Shown here one piece after another: positions 34,901 to 47,026 of a DNA stretch of 64,000 bases. The notes below the pieces were generated by a model, which had not been told where the DNA came from, made no database searches, and saw only the letters and a list, made by a program, of their open reading frames with translations. How positions within the stretch are numbered: position 1 is the first letter of the stretch; every line of letters begins with the position of its first letter. The DNA comes from Micractinium sp. NFX-FRZ (lineage: Eukaryota; Chlorophyta; Trebouxiophyceae; Chlorellales; Chlorellaceae). Made by a program: the position numbers and the translations under genes. Where the stretch lies: contig JAPTJF010000094.1 in NCBI GenBank assembly GCA_029339195.1, positions 95,051 through 159,050 of the forward strand. The letters run 5' to 3'.

Positions 34901-37900
34901 GTGTGTGTGGCTTAAGAGTGCACGCGTGCAGTGTGTGTGGCTTAAACTGGCGGGCAATTTCGTTCGCATGAGCACGCACCTGTAGAGTTCGGCTGGTCAG
35001 CAGAGCGCATTGGCGGCTCGCATCTGTGCCCCTGTCTGCTACAACCTGCACCTAGGCGCACCGTCGCTGCCGCACGGGCAGCAGCAGCCTGCAAGCACCC
35101 TATGTGCTGAGTGTGATGTGCGTCGAGAGAGCAACAGGCCTTAACCAGAACGACGGCAGCCCCAAGTCTCAAGAGGCCGTGCACCCCCTGCTCTTCCTCA
35201 CACCTCCTCCCTTTTGCACGCTTGCAGGCTACGGGTGCACCCACCCCTTGCGGGATATCGTTGCTGTGCCTTCCGACCCCATTGGCATGAAGTGGATCAA
35301 CCACACGCTGGCTCTGAGCATAGAAGAGCTGCTGGCAAAGAAGGAGCGGTGAGACGGGCGGGGCGGGTGGCTTGCACCAAGGTGCACGTCTGTACAAGCC
35401 TGTGAGTCAGGATGCAAGCGCACGGCACCGCAGGGACATTGGCAGGGCGGTGCGGGAGTGGTGAATGAGAAGTCATAGAAGTTACGTGTTCTTACTGACT
35501 AGCTGTTTTAATGAAGAGAAACGAAAGTGTTTCCGTTCCACGCACTAGCCTGCATTGTTTTACGAGTTGACATTAACGTATTTCTTGAGTGCTGACCTCT
35601 TCGATGATGGCGTAGTCATGATGGGAAGCCTCCCCAACTCTCCCACCTGCTGCAGGTACCTCTTCTTTGCTGGCGGGGTCCTGTTGGACCACCCGGAGTA
35701 CAGGTGGGTGATATGTGTATGTGTGCAGGGGGGCGGGTTGGGTTTGGTGTGTGGTGCTGGCACTGGCACTGGCAATTCTTTGTGGTGCGTGTGGGAGGGC
35801 AGCACACGCAGGCAGGAGGAAGAGGTAAATTTTGTGAAGCATGAGATAATGATGTTTCTCCCCCGCCGGGGGCCTTGGTCGGCATCCAAGGGTGCAAGCG
35901 TGTGCGTGCTCTGGGCATGTAGTGCATGTGGTGGATGGGGTGCTGAGCACCGGAGGGGCGGGCGGGGCGCACAGCAGCTCGATGTGGCGCGTGCGAGGGT
36001 GTGGGTTGCTACGTTGCATTTGCACACACGTGTGTGCATGGCAACGTAGGTTGTGCATGCTGCGGGGCATTCTGCCAGGCCGGGCCAGCTTGTGGGCAGG
36101 TGGGTGAGCGGACCAATTACATACACCACTAAAGATCTCCCGCCTGCATTCCTCATCTCCTGCCCGTTCCCTGCAGCGGCAACACGCGTCAGACCATGTT
36201 CCGGGCCATCGAGGAATGGAACGACCCAGAGTTCCAGGTAAAGCTCTCTAACAAGCGCACGGACCGGCAAACACGCGATTTTGACCGCTGCCCACCTGTC
36301 GGCTTTGCCAGCCAACCCGTCTGCTGTCCCTGCTGCGTCTGCTAGACCGGGTTGTTGCACCTGTTCACCGGCCTGTTGTGCGTGCTGTTGCAGATGGTGA
36401 AGACCGCGGGTGGCGAATACGAAGACAAGCTGCGTGGCTCGAAGTTCTGCTTAACACCTTTAGGGTGAGGTGCTGCCCCGCTGCAGGGTTTCTCATCTGC
36501 CATATCGCTCTGTTTGCAGCACATTGTTGTAGCGCTGCCACTGTTGGGCGGGCAAGCGGCCCTAGTCTCTGCTGTTCTGTGGCGCTTGCCGCCGTTGGGC
36601 GGGCAGGCAGTCCTGGCCCCTGCTGCTTTCGTGGCGCTGCCGCTGCTAGGCGGGCAGGCAGCCCTTGTCTCTGCCGCTCCAAACTTTGGGGGCCAGCCTT
36701 GCATTTTGTGTTTGTGTTTTGCTGCGGCAGGAGGGAGCCTCTCTGCCTTATGGTCAGCGTGCATGGACGGGCAGCGGGCGGGCGCCTGGGTATGACACAT
36801 GAGTGGGCTGGTGCGCGAGGCCCTTGGCCTGTGCCAGGCATGTGCACAGTTGGCCGCTTGTGGCATCAACCAGCAGCACGTCTGGCACACCAGCACGTCC
36901 GGCCCGGCTGGGTGCCCTGTTTCAGCTAGCAGCCGGCCAGCCAGCAGGCGCTGATACGTGTTTTTTTGGCTTCTCATTTCAAGACGCACAAGTCAAGCAC
37001 TGCATGCCGGTGCACTGCCCCTCATCCACAGCTGCTCCCCCTGCACCCATCTGTCCAACCTTGAACTCAACCCATGTGTGTGCGGTTTACGTGCCTACCA
37101 GCTTGCTGCTCTGAGCATCTGCGTCTGCCTGTCCGCATGCTCACACCCTCTGTGCCTGCCTACCTGCCTGTTTGTTCTCAACCTCCGTGCCTGCCTGCCT
37201 GCCTGTCCCCCTCCGCAGGTGGGGATGGGGTGAGTGCGCTCCACTGGCCAGCCCTTTCAACTTGGACCCCCCTGTTTCTCAGCATGTCTGCTGATCTCCA
37301 GCAGAGCAACATAGGGGCCAGGGGCCAGGCTGCCAGGAGCAATGCAGCTGCCTGCATGTTTTGTTGTGTGTGGAGCACGTCTGTTTGTGTGCTGTTGTGC
37401 CACGTACCACTCCTGGTTGTGGCAAGATCGTTGCTCCAGCTGGCAGTAGCTGGGCAGTACTTGGGTGCAGGCCCAGCCCGCATGCCCAGCTGTTGCACCC
37501 AAGTCTGGTGAGAAGGGTCGCGGCAGTGAAGATGCGGCACGTGCATCATCGCTGGGCACAATGGAGCAGGTGCAAGGTGCATTGTGTTGCAAAGCCAGTA
37601 TGAAATGCACTGAGCCTTCGACCTGCTTCATGCTGCTCTGCAGGCAACCGCCTGCTGCAGACGATGATGGCGGGCTGCGTGCCCATCATTGTGCAGGTGG
37701 GTACAGTGTGCAATGCCTGTATCACCCTAACACTTAGCTCCGTATGTACAAAGGGTGGCTGGGTGGGGATGGAGCATATCCTGGTCCCTGCTTCTCAACA
37801 TTTTCAACAGTTTATGCTTGAGTTGGACTGCATGGGTGCGTGCCCATCATCGTGCTGGTGGGTACTGCAGCATACACAAGGTCTGTTGTTACCTGCTCAA

Positions 37901-38351
37901 GAAATTCGATCAGGCGTACACGTTGCAAGCACACAAGAATGCGAGTCTCTTCATTCTTGCTCTCTGCGACTACCCCCAATCTGCATGCACCCCACGACAC
38001 CTCCAGAAATGGCCGATCCACGCATCTTGTGCCTTCTCGCAACTCCCTTCCCTTTTGCAGGAGTACACCCTGCAGGCGTATGAAGACGTGCTGCCCTACG
38101 AAACCTTCTCGCTACGCCTCACAAACGACGACCTGCCCCACCTGCGGGAAATTTTGAAGGGCATCAGCGATGCTGAGTACCGGGGCCTTCTAGAAGGTGT
38201 GGTGCGGCACTTGCCCGCTTTTGGGTGGTACGAGGACGCCGGGGGAAGGGCTTTTGATTACACCATTGCCAGCCTGAGGCGGAAGCACATGAACTTCAAG
38301 GCGATGTACTACGGGCTCACCTGGAACGAGAGCACGCACGAGTTTGTGTGA
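28938..38351 (+). CDS. EGF-repeat plus exostosin (GT47) glycosyltransferase, GT47-1
   Basis: Twenty-two exons (28938-29065, 29160-29186, 29421-29497, 29838-29936, 30096-30249, 30646-30717, 31160-31226, 31692-31740, 31985-32036, 32410-32484, 32615-32714, 33084-33143, 33493-33514, 33732-33832, 34706-34835, 35228-35348, 35656-35703, 36177-36237, 36394-36464, 37219-37229, 37644-37696, 38061-38351) encode about 622 residues. A signal sequence or anchor (residues 7-24) leads into a cysteine-rich part to about residue 245 with EGF-like units (CHPDC, CGEDGLCRCPFGRLGEAC, CQDQYCHCKPPYF). The GT47 domain starts at FKIYMYEL near 263 and shows FLVSPVRTEDPS, HFNILIDHI, YLFFAGG, SKFCLTPLGWGWGNRLLQ and MAGCVPII, the exostosin pattern for the nucleotide-sugar region. 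GT47 enzymes are Golgi transferases that build wall or proteoglycan polymers; donor and acceptor cannot be read from sequence. The intron after exon 5 uses a GC donor. A paralogue lies tail-to-tail. Confidence 0.9.
34886..34945 (+). repeat. About 30-bp tandem duplication in a GT47-1 intron
   Basis: GAGTGCACGCGTGCAGTGTG followed by TGTGGCTTA occurs twice in direct tandem in the intron after exon 15. Each unit contains the palindrome TGCACGCGTGCA. Confidence 0.9.
36528..36690 (+). repeat. Intronic minisatellite, about 45-60 bp units
   Basis: Three to four diverged units with GTTGGGCGGGCA(A/G)GC(A/G)G followed by CCCTAGTCTCTGCTG. It lies in the 754-bp intron between exon 19 and the 11-nt microexon of GT47-1. 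Confidence 0.85.
37219..37229 (+). other. 11-nt microexon of GT47-1
   Basis: CAG|GTGGGGATGGG|GTGAGT joins the flanking exons in phase to give GWGWGNRLL. The paralogue has an 11-nt exon at the same place (40024-40034) giving GHGWGNRLL, so the microexon is supported by homology as well as phase. Confidence 0.85.
37831..37867 (+). repeat. Intronic copy of the exon 21 donor edge, GT47-1
   Basis: GGTGCGTGCCCATCATCGTG then CTG|GTGGGTAC copies 37671-37707 (GGCTGCGTGCCCATCATTGT, GCAG|GTGGGTAC). The offset is about 160 bp and the copied donor is intact. Confidence 0.85.
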
Positions 38352-38582
38352 CGGGAGGAGCTTATGGCAGGAGGGCCGTGCAGCTGCGCCACGTCAGCGA
38401 CAGGGGTGCTGAGCTGGCACCGGCTTCAGCAGGCGCTTTTATCCAACGCGCATGCTCGTCTTCCATCATCACGATCTACCCGCATCTTTGTCGCACCCAC
38501 CTTGCTGCCCATTTAATGTCCTTGCAACCACCGCGGTCGTGTTTGTGGTCCATAGCTGCCCACATGCTTTAGTCAGTTGACA

Positions 38583-38587
38583 TGTAA
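38583..38587 (+). terminator. TGTAA polyadenylation signal of GT47-1
   Basis: TGTAA 232 nt after the stop codon. Confidence 0.6.
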
Positions 38588-38804
38588 ACATTCTTCACAA
38601 GCTCTTTTGCAAGGGCTGACAACATAGGCACAGGTTGCCTGCAAAGTTATTGATCAAATCGGGGTGGGCAGATCATAGCTGTGAATTATAGCTTGCGGAA
38701 AAGCATGTAGCCAACAATGGGGCGGTAACTCACACGGGGCCGGGTAACAAAGATCCAGTCGGTTTCTTGCCCAACAATAACCAACATTGTGCAGCTGCCA
38801 AGGT

Positions 38805-38809
38805 TTACA
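38805..38809 (-). terminator. TGTAA polyadenylation signal of GT47-2
   Basis: Plus-strand TTACA, about 160 nt beyond the GT47-2 stop; a second candidate is at 38916-38920. Confidence 0.5.
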
Positions 38810-38967
38810 TTGCGCTGAGCCCTTGCACTGCACCCGCCTGGCAGTCCAGAGCGCAAAAAGTGATTGTCCAGAAAGCAAAAAGGGGGTGCGTCATGCTTGT
38901 TCTCTTTGGCACGGCTTACACATGCCTTGAGAGGGGGCGAACTGAAGGTTTTGTGCAGCAAGCACAT

Positions 38968-41900
38968 TCAATAGTACAAAGCCTTCATGTTCATATACTT
39001 TCGGCGCAGTGACAAGAGCGTGTACTCAAATGCTTTGCCGCCCTTGTCCCAGTTCCAGCTGAACGCCGGGTAATGCCGCTTCACGCCCTCGAGCAGCTTC
39101 CGGTACTGCTCATCGCTCACGCCGCGCAGAATCTCCCGCAGCTGAGGCAGATCCTTGTTGTTCAGGCGGATGCTGAAGTCCTCGTAGGGCAAAATGTCTT
39201 CGTAGGGATGGAACACGTGCTCCTGCAGGTCAGTTTGTGCGGTGGGGAGGGGCAGGAGCGATGCATTGAACGGTCCTCGTACAACAGAACGCACTTGGTC
39301 CTGCCGAGCAGCAGGTGCAGCAAGGGGAAAGAGGTCCCAGCAAGGGATGGATGCTGTTGCGATGTTGGCACTGGGGCCTAAGACAAGACCATCCACGACG
39401 GGGGGCAGGGCCCCAGCTTGTCTGCCTGCCTCCCAGCTGCTCATCTTCCTGTTCCGCACTCTGCACGCTGACCTGGCTGTGGCTCTGGAGGTTCACCAGA
39501 CACCCTTGGAGCCCTGTTTCCCTGACCCCGCTGCCTGCCTGCCTGCAAGTAGCACCACACCCTGGCATGCTGCCCACATCACCCGCTGTATGGCAGAAAT
39601 GAGAGACGGCAGGCTCAAAGTCGTCTCGCAATTCTGTCGTCCAACCAAGCTGAACAATTATCACTCGCGACTGTATGCTGCCCGCGCCATTCACCGTAAA
39701 TGAAGCACCCTCACTCTGGCTCTGATTGAAACTGTCAGGCACAATCTAAATCACCCAATCACCTGCACTATGACGGGCACGCAGCCAGCGAGCATTGCTT
39801 GGAGCAGACGGTTGCCTGCAGTTGAGAGTGGGTGGAGGCCCAGTCAGCGTAGCCTGGCTGGTTGAAGAGCGCTTCATGCGTGGCTCTTGCAGAGAGAGTT
39901 CATGCGGGCATATGCTTGGACAGGAGCAGCCTGAGCGCACGCAGCGTGCAAAGCACAGCTGCATGAGTCCTCCCAGGTCAGCTGCCTGCCCGCTATCTTC
40001 TCCTCAAGTACGGCACCACTCACCCCATCCATGCCTGCACAGGTGGTGGTGACCAATGAGAGAATCAGCACAGTGCACTCGGCAACCGTTGCCGTGGCCA
40101 CAGCCGCATCCCCCTCTTGCACCCAACAGTGCTCGCATACCGACCTGAGCCCCGCGGCACGCAGTGTGCTGTGGCAGGCAAAAGACAGATGGAGAGGCGC
40201 CCAAATGACCCACCCGAAGGGCGCTAGGCAGAACTTAGAGGTGCGCAGCCGGACCTCGTACTCGCCGCCCACCCCGCCTTGCACAAACTGCATCTGGTGG
40301 GGCAGCGGGCAGGGTCACGACGGGACACGGGCGAGCAGCAGCGAGTGCAGTGAGAGCAGCAGGAGCCCACAGAAGCAAGGGGCGGGGGTGGGGAACCACA
40401 TGGCAGACGTCTGCACCCTGGGAATGCATATGGTCCAGTACACCACCCTGCAAGGTACGACCCAAATGCATGGCCCACGTCCAGCCGCAGGCTCAGCGCC
40501 AGCCACAGTGACAGGCTCAGTTTCCAGGCACAGCACGGGCTCACGTCAAACTCCGGGTCTCTGTGAGCGGGTGTGAAGGAAGGGCAGGAAGGCATTGTGG
40601 CAGGAGTGTGGGCACAGGGGGGCATAGGGAGCAAGCGTGCTCGAGTCAGCGGGCGGCGGGAGCGGGCCGCAGATGCATGGAAGCGGAGCCAGGAAGCCAA
40701 GCTCTGTATCACGCACAAAAGCGCCATGCCACACTGTGCCGTGGCAAGACGGAGCAGGCAAAAGTGTGTGCCCCGGTGCATGGCTGCATTCCAGACTCAC
40801 TTCCACTCTTGGACCAGCTTGTGCATCAGCTGCCGTGTGCCACCGCTGCACACAGAGCAGGCAAGAGTGGTGTGGCTGGAGTGAGGCGGCACAGCTCACA
40901 GGCAGCATTATCACTCGAGTGGGCTTCAAAGGGGGCACCGCAACAAGCAAGAGTATATGGGTGCACAAGCGAGCAGACGGGGCGGGCAACCGCCCACCCA
41001 GTGCGGCCGCAGGCTGGCTCAGCAAGTGGGCCAGGCTAAGCCCGGGGGCAGGCTGCTCACGAGTAGTCGGGCTCTGGGCGCACTCCTCCGGCAAAGAACA
41101 GCAACCTGCGTGCAACGCAGGGCAAGGCAGGGTGGGGCAGAGCAGGGTGGGGCACAGCAGGTTGGCGCACAGCACATCACATCACAGCACAGCACACGTG
41201 TCACCCCTCGCATGTGCCTGCACCGGTCACACCAGCATGCACTTGCAAATGTTGCGAAGCATGAGGAGGCAGGGCAATGTGGGAATGGCTCTGATGTGCC
41301 AGGGCGCTGGAAATGCCCTGCCCAAGACAGCGTCAAACCCACCGTGACAACCCTCCCCCGCGCCCCCCCACCCCCCCCCCACACACACCTCACTGCACCT
41401 CTTTCTGTATCAGCCGCCCTCATCAGCCCAAGTAACTGCCATATGTTACAGCCTGCTGTAACTGCTGTTCTCTGCAGCTGCGGAGGGAGGTCCCCTCCCG
41501 CCTGCAGTACTAGCAGCCGTACTGCAGCGAGGCGGCGGCACTAGGCCGCCCCCTCGGGCCGTAGCCCGCACTCTGTGCGGTCTCCGGATCTTGTCTTTCT
41601 GCTTTCTTGTCTCCTTGTTTCCCGCCCTCCCACCCTGCAGCGCGGCGCGCTGTTTGCAGTGCAGCGGCGGCACGGCGGCACAGCCGCCGGCGGCGCGGCG
41701 CAGACCGCGGCTGCCCCGAACTCGACTCATTTGCTTGCTCATTCTTCTGTTGCGTGCGTGCATGCACCTTTCTGTTTGATCTGCACCTTCCCATGTATGT
41801 AACATGGGGCAGGTGGCTCTGTTTCCGGACCACCGCCCCCTACCGACAGTAGCAGCAGCAGAGAACGATCTTGCCCTGACTTTCTCTGCCCACCCGCCAG

Positions 41901-44900
41901 CTTGACATGCCCACCTGCCACCCATTATACCCTCTGCGCCCCACCCCGCAGATCCCCGCACCGCGTGCCAATGGGTCAGCTCTTCAGCCAAAGCAGGCAG
42001 CGCCACGACACCCAGCCACAACACGAGTTCTATAACTGCTTTCTGGCAGCTGCGGCTCCCTGGCTGAGCTCCTGCTGGCACCCCCATCTCACGCCTGCGG
42101 GCTGCAAAACACTCCAACTTGTCTGTCTCTTCCCTCCTCACCCACAGCACCCCTCACCGTGTCTTGTCCTTATTCTGTAAGAGGTCGTCCACAGTCATGT
42201 TGGCGGTGCGTTCAAGGTAGAGCCCGCCTGGCGGCCAATTAGGGACGGTGACCACGTCTTTCTGCGGGTGGAAGCAGCCGTAGGCTGCACCCAAGGCAGG
42301 GCAGGGCAGGGCAGGGGTGGGGGCAGCTAGAATGCTCGAGGGTGGGTGTGGGAGTGGCTGGCTGCAGCATAGGGAACTGGGACAAGGGGGAGGAGCACGC
42401 CAGGGCACGGCGTTGCGCAACGGGGCGCTCCCCAACGCTGGGAGACACACGGGATGCGCAGCAAGAGCATGCGGCGGTGCAAGGCCAGCTCAGCTGCCGA
42501 CGCAACCAGTCAGCCAAGCTCAGCCAGGCCAAGCTCCTGCCAGGGGGCGGCCACGCCAAGGCGGCAGCCAGCAGCAGCCAGGCAGCCAGCAGCAGTTGGT
42601 CAGCCAGCAGCAGCCAGGCAGCCAGCAGCAGCCAGGCAGCAAGTCTGAGGTGAGTCTGCCCTGGCCTCACCTTCATGCCCGATGTGCCCCACCGGGCCAG
42701 CATTATCTTTTGTGGTGTGGTGTGCAAAGTGCACGACGCGTATGGGGTCGGATGCAAGGCCCGAAAGGTAGCAGGGGCCGCGGTCCGCAGGGGCCCACTG
42801 CAGCCAAGCGTGGTGGGAGGGTGGGTGAGTGGCTGGGCGGGCGGGCGGGCAGGCATTGGGCCCGGCTGGAGGCAGGAAGGTAAGAGGCATGCAGGCATGC
42901 ATGCAGGCAGGCAGGCAGGCGCGCCACCCGGACAGGAGAGGAAGCGAGAGCCTGGGGTGGCACGGGGAGGGGAGTCCACTTACAAAGAAGTGGTCCCGCC
43001 CTCCGGTGCGGTTCCAGTAAGGGTACGCGTGCTTGAGGTGGTCAAGCAGAAGGTGCAGGTGCTCCTGCCCAGACCCCACGTTACCTGCAAGAGTGTGGTG
43101 CCACCCCAACCAGGAGATTGTGGGCAGCGATGCTTGGGGAGGGGAGAGAGCCCCATAGGGTGGGAGATCGCCATACTATGCCCACTGGGTGCCCACAGCA
43201 GCGCTTGCTGGATGACTGAGATCTCCCCGTTATGGCACCCTCCGGTCCAATGCTGACACAGAGCACAGCAAGCAGGCTGCTCAACTGTGGCAAATACATT
43301 GGAGCAGAACATCTTGCGACCCATTCACTTGCTTGCATGCTTGCGTGCTGAAGCGGCCCAGCTACTCCTCCAAGCAAGCACCCATGCCCTTCAGCCGTCA
43401 TCCCGCACCACCTCCCCTTGAACCCCACCAGAGTAGCCGTAGGTGAAGGAGGGGATGTAGAAGAGGTTGGCCTCAGAGGGGTCCTCAGTCCTCACAGGGC
43501 TCACTAGGAACTGCTCCATGAACTGTGGGGTGGGTGGGGCGGGGGGCAGAGGGGGCGCCTTGTTTCGTGGGACCCACCCAGGGGAATGCACGCGATGTTG
43601 GGCACCTTGCCCTTGCATGCCAAGCAGCCAGAGACACAGCACCTGCCAGCCTGGGCGGCCCTCGCGCCCAAGTGCGCAGCCTGCAATGAGTGCATGCGCA
43701 AGTGGCTGCGCTGCCACCAGTGCCGGCTGTGGCACCAGCGCCGGCTGTGGCTGCTGCAGGCGCTAGGCACGCCCAGTGGCCCTCACCGTTTGGTAGGCAA
43801 TGTAGATGGCGTCGTGCTGGGCATGCCCATAGTAATGGGAGTTGTCATACGCCAACTGCGTAAAGGGTTGACACGTCACACGTGCATCATCATTTGTGTG
43901 AGTTTCAAAACTACCCCGGAAAACGCCCCCGTCCATGTCCACCTCACCTCCACACCATTTCTCGCCAAACAGGAGGGGGCCAACCTTGGGCCTCCCCACC
44001 TGAACAACCCACCCAGGAAGTTGCAAGCACCAATGCTAGCGCTCCCGTTGGCGCAACGCGCTTGGCGCAACGCGCACTTTTATCCTCCAAAAAGTGTTTC
44101 AAAAAGCTGTACAGACTGGAGTTGACATGATGCATCCAACCCGTACCTGCGTGTTCAGCTCGTACCTGCGGGGCAAATAGGCAACCCATTAAAGGTGAGC
44201 AAGCGGGCAAATGACGGAGGAAGGGTGCTGCGGCGAGCTTTACAGTGCTTCATGCATGCTGCCGCTTGGCGCCCCGGCTGCAGGCTGAACCGCTGCCCAA
44301 AAACGCTCTTGTGGCACCTCCTCACATGTAGATCTTGAAGTTGACGGGGCTGGGCCGTGAGAAGTTGGCGGGGTACACCTTGCTGCGGGTGCACCCGATG
44401 CTGCAGCACACAGGGCAGGCAGGCAGGCAGGCATGAGGGCGCGCCAGAGGTGCTGGTTGGCTCGCTCACAACGACATCATCACGTGCCAATCGCCGGCAC
44501 CACCTGCTCTGGAACGCTCTTCCCACCCGCACCTGAAGTAGGGAGCCTTGCAGTGGCAGAACTGGTCGATGCACTTGCCCCGCCCTGCAAGGTAGGCAAG
44601 CACCATGGCAGGCAGGCGAGGTTGCTAGGGCAGGGCGTGTGGGCAGTGCCATGCCGCTCGAGCCACATGCAAGGGGCCCCAGAGCATGGCCTCTTGGCAC
44701 AGTTTGCGAGCCCATTCACTGGACTGCCTACCCGAGCACTTTTGGTAGCAAACGTCCTCCTCACCCTCGCACTTGGCGCCCTGCATGAAAGATGCATTAA
44801 GTTCGTGAGGGGATGGTGTGCGCGCCCGGTCGTCACCTCCTGGCGTGTGCCTAACAAGTGCTGGCGCAATAGATGGTGCTGGCTTGAGCAGCGAGGTGGT

Positions 44901-47026
44901 GGTCGCCTGGGGCAGAGGTGCAGGAGCGTGCAAGGTGGGGGTGGAGGGAAACAAGGCATGGCAGGCTTGCAGGGCAGGGCGCCATGCTGTGCTCATGCTG
45001 TGCTCATGCTGTGCTCATGCTGTGCCACTCACTGCAAAGCCACGGTGGCAGCGGCACCTTCCGTTGCCCTCCTTCTGATCCGGAAGCCTTGTGCAGTAGC
45101 TGCAGGGGCACCATGCACCAACAGGGCAAGTGTAGGAGGGGCGGGCATTCGGAGAGCACTTAGGCACATGTGTTGCCGTCGACAACCTCCACAGACCTCT
45201 TGACAGCCGGCAGCTGATTGAGTAGTGCCGCTCGCAAAGGCGCCAACCAGCAAAGGGGGGATCTGGCTCGCACCTTGTTCACAGGAACATGTATCCCCCT
45301 GCGCCTCCCCCTCCCCCCAACCCTCCCCCGATGTACAAGCAAAGCTGCCGACACTGGCCAGCAGCAGCAGATGCCGCTGACCAACCCACCCGCGGTTGTT
45401 GCAGTTGTCGGTGTCGGGGCAGAGCGACATCGGGACGTTCTCCTTATCGCCAGTCAGCAGTGCCTCACTGCAGGCCAGCCGTGGGGGAATACCGATTAAA
45501 TGCCAGCTAGCTCACGGCCGGCAGCGCTGCACCAACTGCGCCTGCACTGGACATTTCATTCTCGAGGCGGCTTCAGGTCACCAGATCAAGGTCGACAGAT
45601 CAAGACAAGAGATCAAGGCAGCAGCGGTGCCAGAGCAGATGCACCCAGAATGCCGCATGCATGGCGGTCTGCGCTGGCAGCTGCAGGTTTGGGGCGGCTC
45701 CAGTGAGGGCGCTGGCGGCAAAGCAGCAGCCATGGTCGCACCTGCAGTTGAGGGGCAGCGCCCCAGGCTTGTGCCCACTGAAGCACTTGACACCCACTTC
45801 ATCTGGCTCTGGAATTATGGAGTACTGCAAGCAGGTACGGGAGGGTGCTTGGGAGTCGCGGTGGCACTGTGTTGCACAGGCATCGGCAAATGCAGCGGCA
45901 GCTACGCACTCGCTCTGCCGCTTAGTTGTCCTGCCTCCGCATCCGGCCGCACTACCACAGCCTTGCGTGGCGGCACTGCTGGGCCGACCTCTGGCGCACG
46001 ACCCACACCCTGCGGCATACGCTTCGCACCCCTGCGCCTCGCTTGCATCGCAAAAAACGCAGGCCCCCACGTGCCTGCTCATCGGGGGGCACTCCCTCCC
46101 GCTCATAGCAGCCTCGATCGTTCTTGTCACGGAAATATATTCCGTGGACTGCACGCAGGGGTTTGGGGCGCGGAGGCTGGTTCGTGCCAGTAGGGCACGC
46201 TTGAGCATGGAGCGAGGCGTGGCGGGTGTGCCAGCTTCTTGCACATGGCTGACTGGTTGGCTGGCGTCTGCCCAGAGGCACCCCGGCACTCACACTCGCA
46301 GACCTCCGTGCCGTTGGAGATTGGACGGCAAAAGTATTCTTGACACCGCCGCAGGCACTCGCAGCTCTTGGTAACTGCCACGCCACAGTTGGCTGCACAA
46401 GAAACGGGAGATGGCAGCAATGTGTGTACTGAGCAATACGTGCGCGCCAGGACCACTTGGGCAGCAAGTGGGCAGGCTGCTGCTGGCTCAGCCCTGCAAC
46501 AGACGCCACATGCAGGGGGGTGGGGTGGGGTCGGGACTTTGCTTGGTGGACAACACATCAACTCACGAAAGCCATTCTTGTCATTCTTGCACGGGGTGAG
46601 AAAGTCGATCTCGCACGCCTCCCCCAGCCGGCCAAAGGGGCACCTGCAGCTCAAAACGGTGGCCCACTCGTATTTTGAGCACACATCAAAATGCACTCGG
46701 GACCACAAAGGCCGTTGGCGCCGCCTAAAAAGGCTGCCGCCGCTCACCTGCACTTCCCACCCTCCCCGCAATTCCTGCGCAAAGGGAGAGCACGATGACA
46801 GTTCAGTACTACAAGACGTGTACGCCAGCACCTCGCTCGCAATAAGCAACTCCCCTGCCTGCCCGTCCTACCCGAACTTTGTGCAGTCTGGGTGACAGAC
46901 TCCTGGACCGGGCTGCTTCTCCTCTGCTGCAACGGCGACGCACAGGAACAACAAACATGCTGCGAACAGCAGCCGCCGTTGCGGTTGGGCACTGCAGGCA
47001 GCGGCCACTAGTGTTGACGAAGGCAT
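38968..47026 (-). CDS. EGF-repeat plus exostosin (GT47) glycosyltransferase, GT47-2
   Basis: Twenty-four exons (47026-46872, 46774-46748, 46643-46567, 46392-46294, 46148-46075, 45824-45742, 45467-45390, 45099-45033, 44780-44732, 44584-44533, 44400-44326, 44165-44147, 43855-43787, 43522-43429, 43084-42984, 42797-42671, 42284-42158, 41105-41061, 40845-40801, 40560-40545, 40293-40214, 40034-40024, 39815-39763, 39222-38968) encode about 625 residues. It aligns with GT47-1 from end to end: signal peptide to about residue 34, EGF-like cysteines (CGEGGKCRCPFGRLGEAC, CIDQFCHCKAPYF), then FKIYMYEL, FLVSPVRTEDPS, LLFFAGGV, SKFCLAPFGHGWGNRLLQ and MLAGCVPVIVQ. The start MPSSTLVAAACSAQPQRR gives a good signal peptide; an in-frame ATG further upstream would precede it with low-complexity sequence. 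Exons of 19, 16 and 11 nt occur. Intron 5 has a GC donor (CAG|GCACGT), placed by alignment of DEQ-YSIIPEPDE with EEQFSRFPEPDE of GT47-1. Role as for GT47-1. Confidence 0.9.
40024..40034 (-). other. 11-nt microexon of GT47-2
   Basis: Minus-strand GCAG|GCATGGATGGG|GTGAGT completes GHGWG between LAPFG and NRLL, in phase, and matches the microexon of GT47-1. Confidence 0.85.
42556..42645 (+). repeat. 21-bp CAG-rich tandem repeat in a GT47-2 intron
   Basis: Units of the form CAGCCAGCAGCAGCCAGGCA repeat about four times, next to the donor of exon 16. Confidence 0.8.
44988..45027 (+). repeat. 12-bp tandem repeat in a GT47-2 intron
   Basis: TGCTCATGCTGT is repeated three to four times just downstream of the exon 8 donor. 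Confidence 0.9.

Larger units (their letters stand above)
38352..38967. other. Convergent 3' region of the two GT47 genes
   Basis: The stop codons of GT47-1 (+) and GT47-2 (-) are 616 bp apart. TGTAA signals sit on the plus strand at 38583-38587 and on the minus strand at 38805-38809 and 38916-38920. No further gene fits. Confidence 0.6.

Noticed and set aside
34886..34945. Direct repeats considered as a CRISPR array
   Set aside because: Only two adjacent units, no spacers, and a eukaryotic intron context.
36342..36989. Minus-strand ORF with repeated ACPP(N/S)-type units
   Set aside because: It is the antisense reading of an intronic minisatellite in GT47-1 and has no start or splice context.
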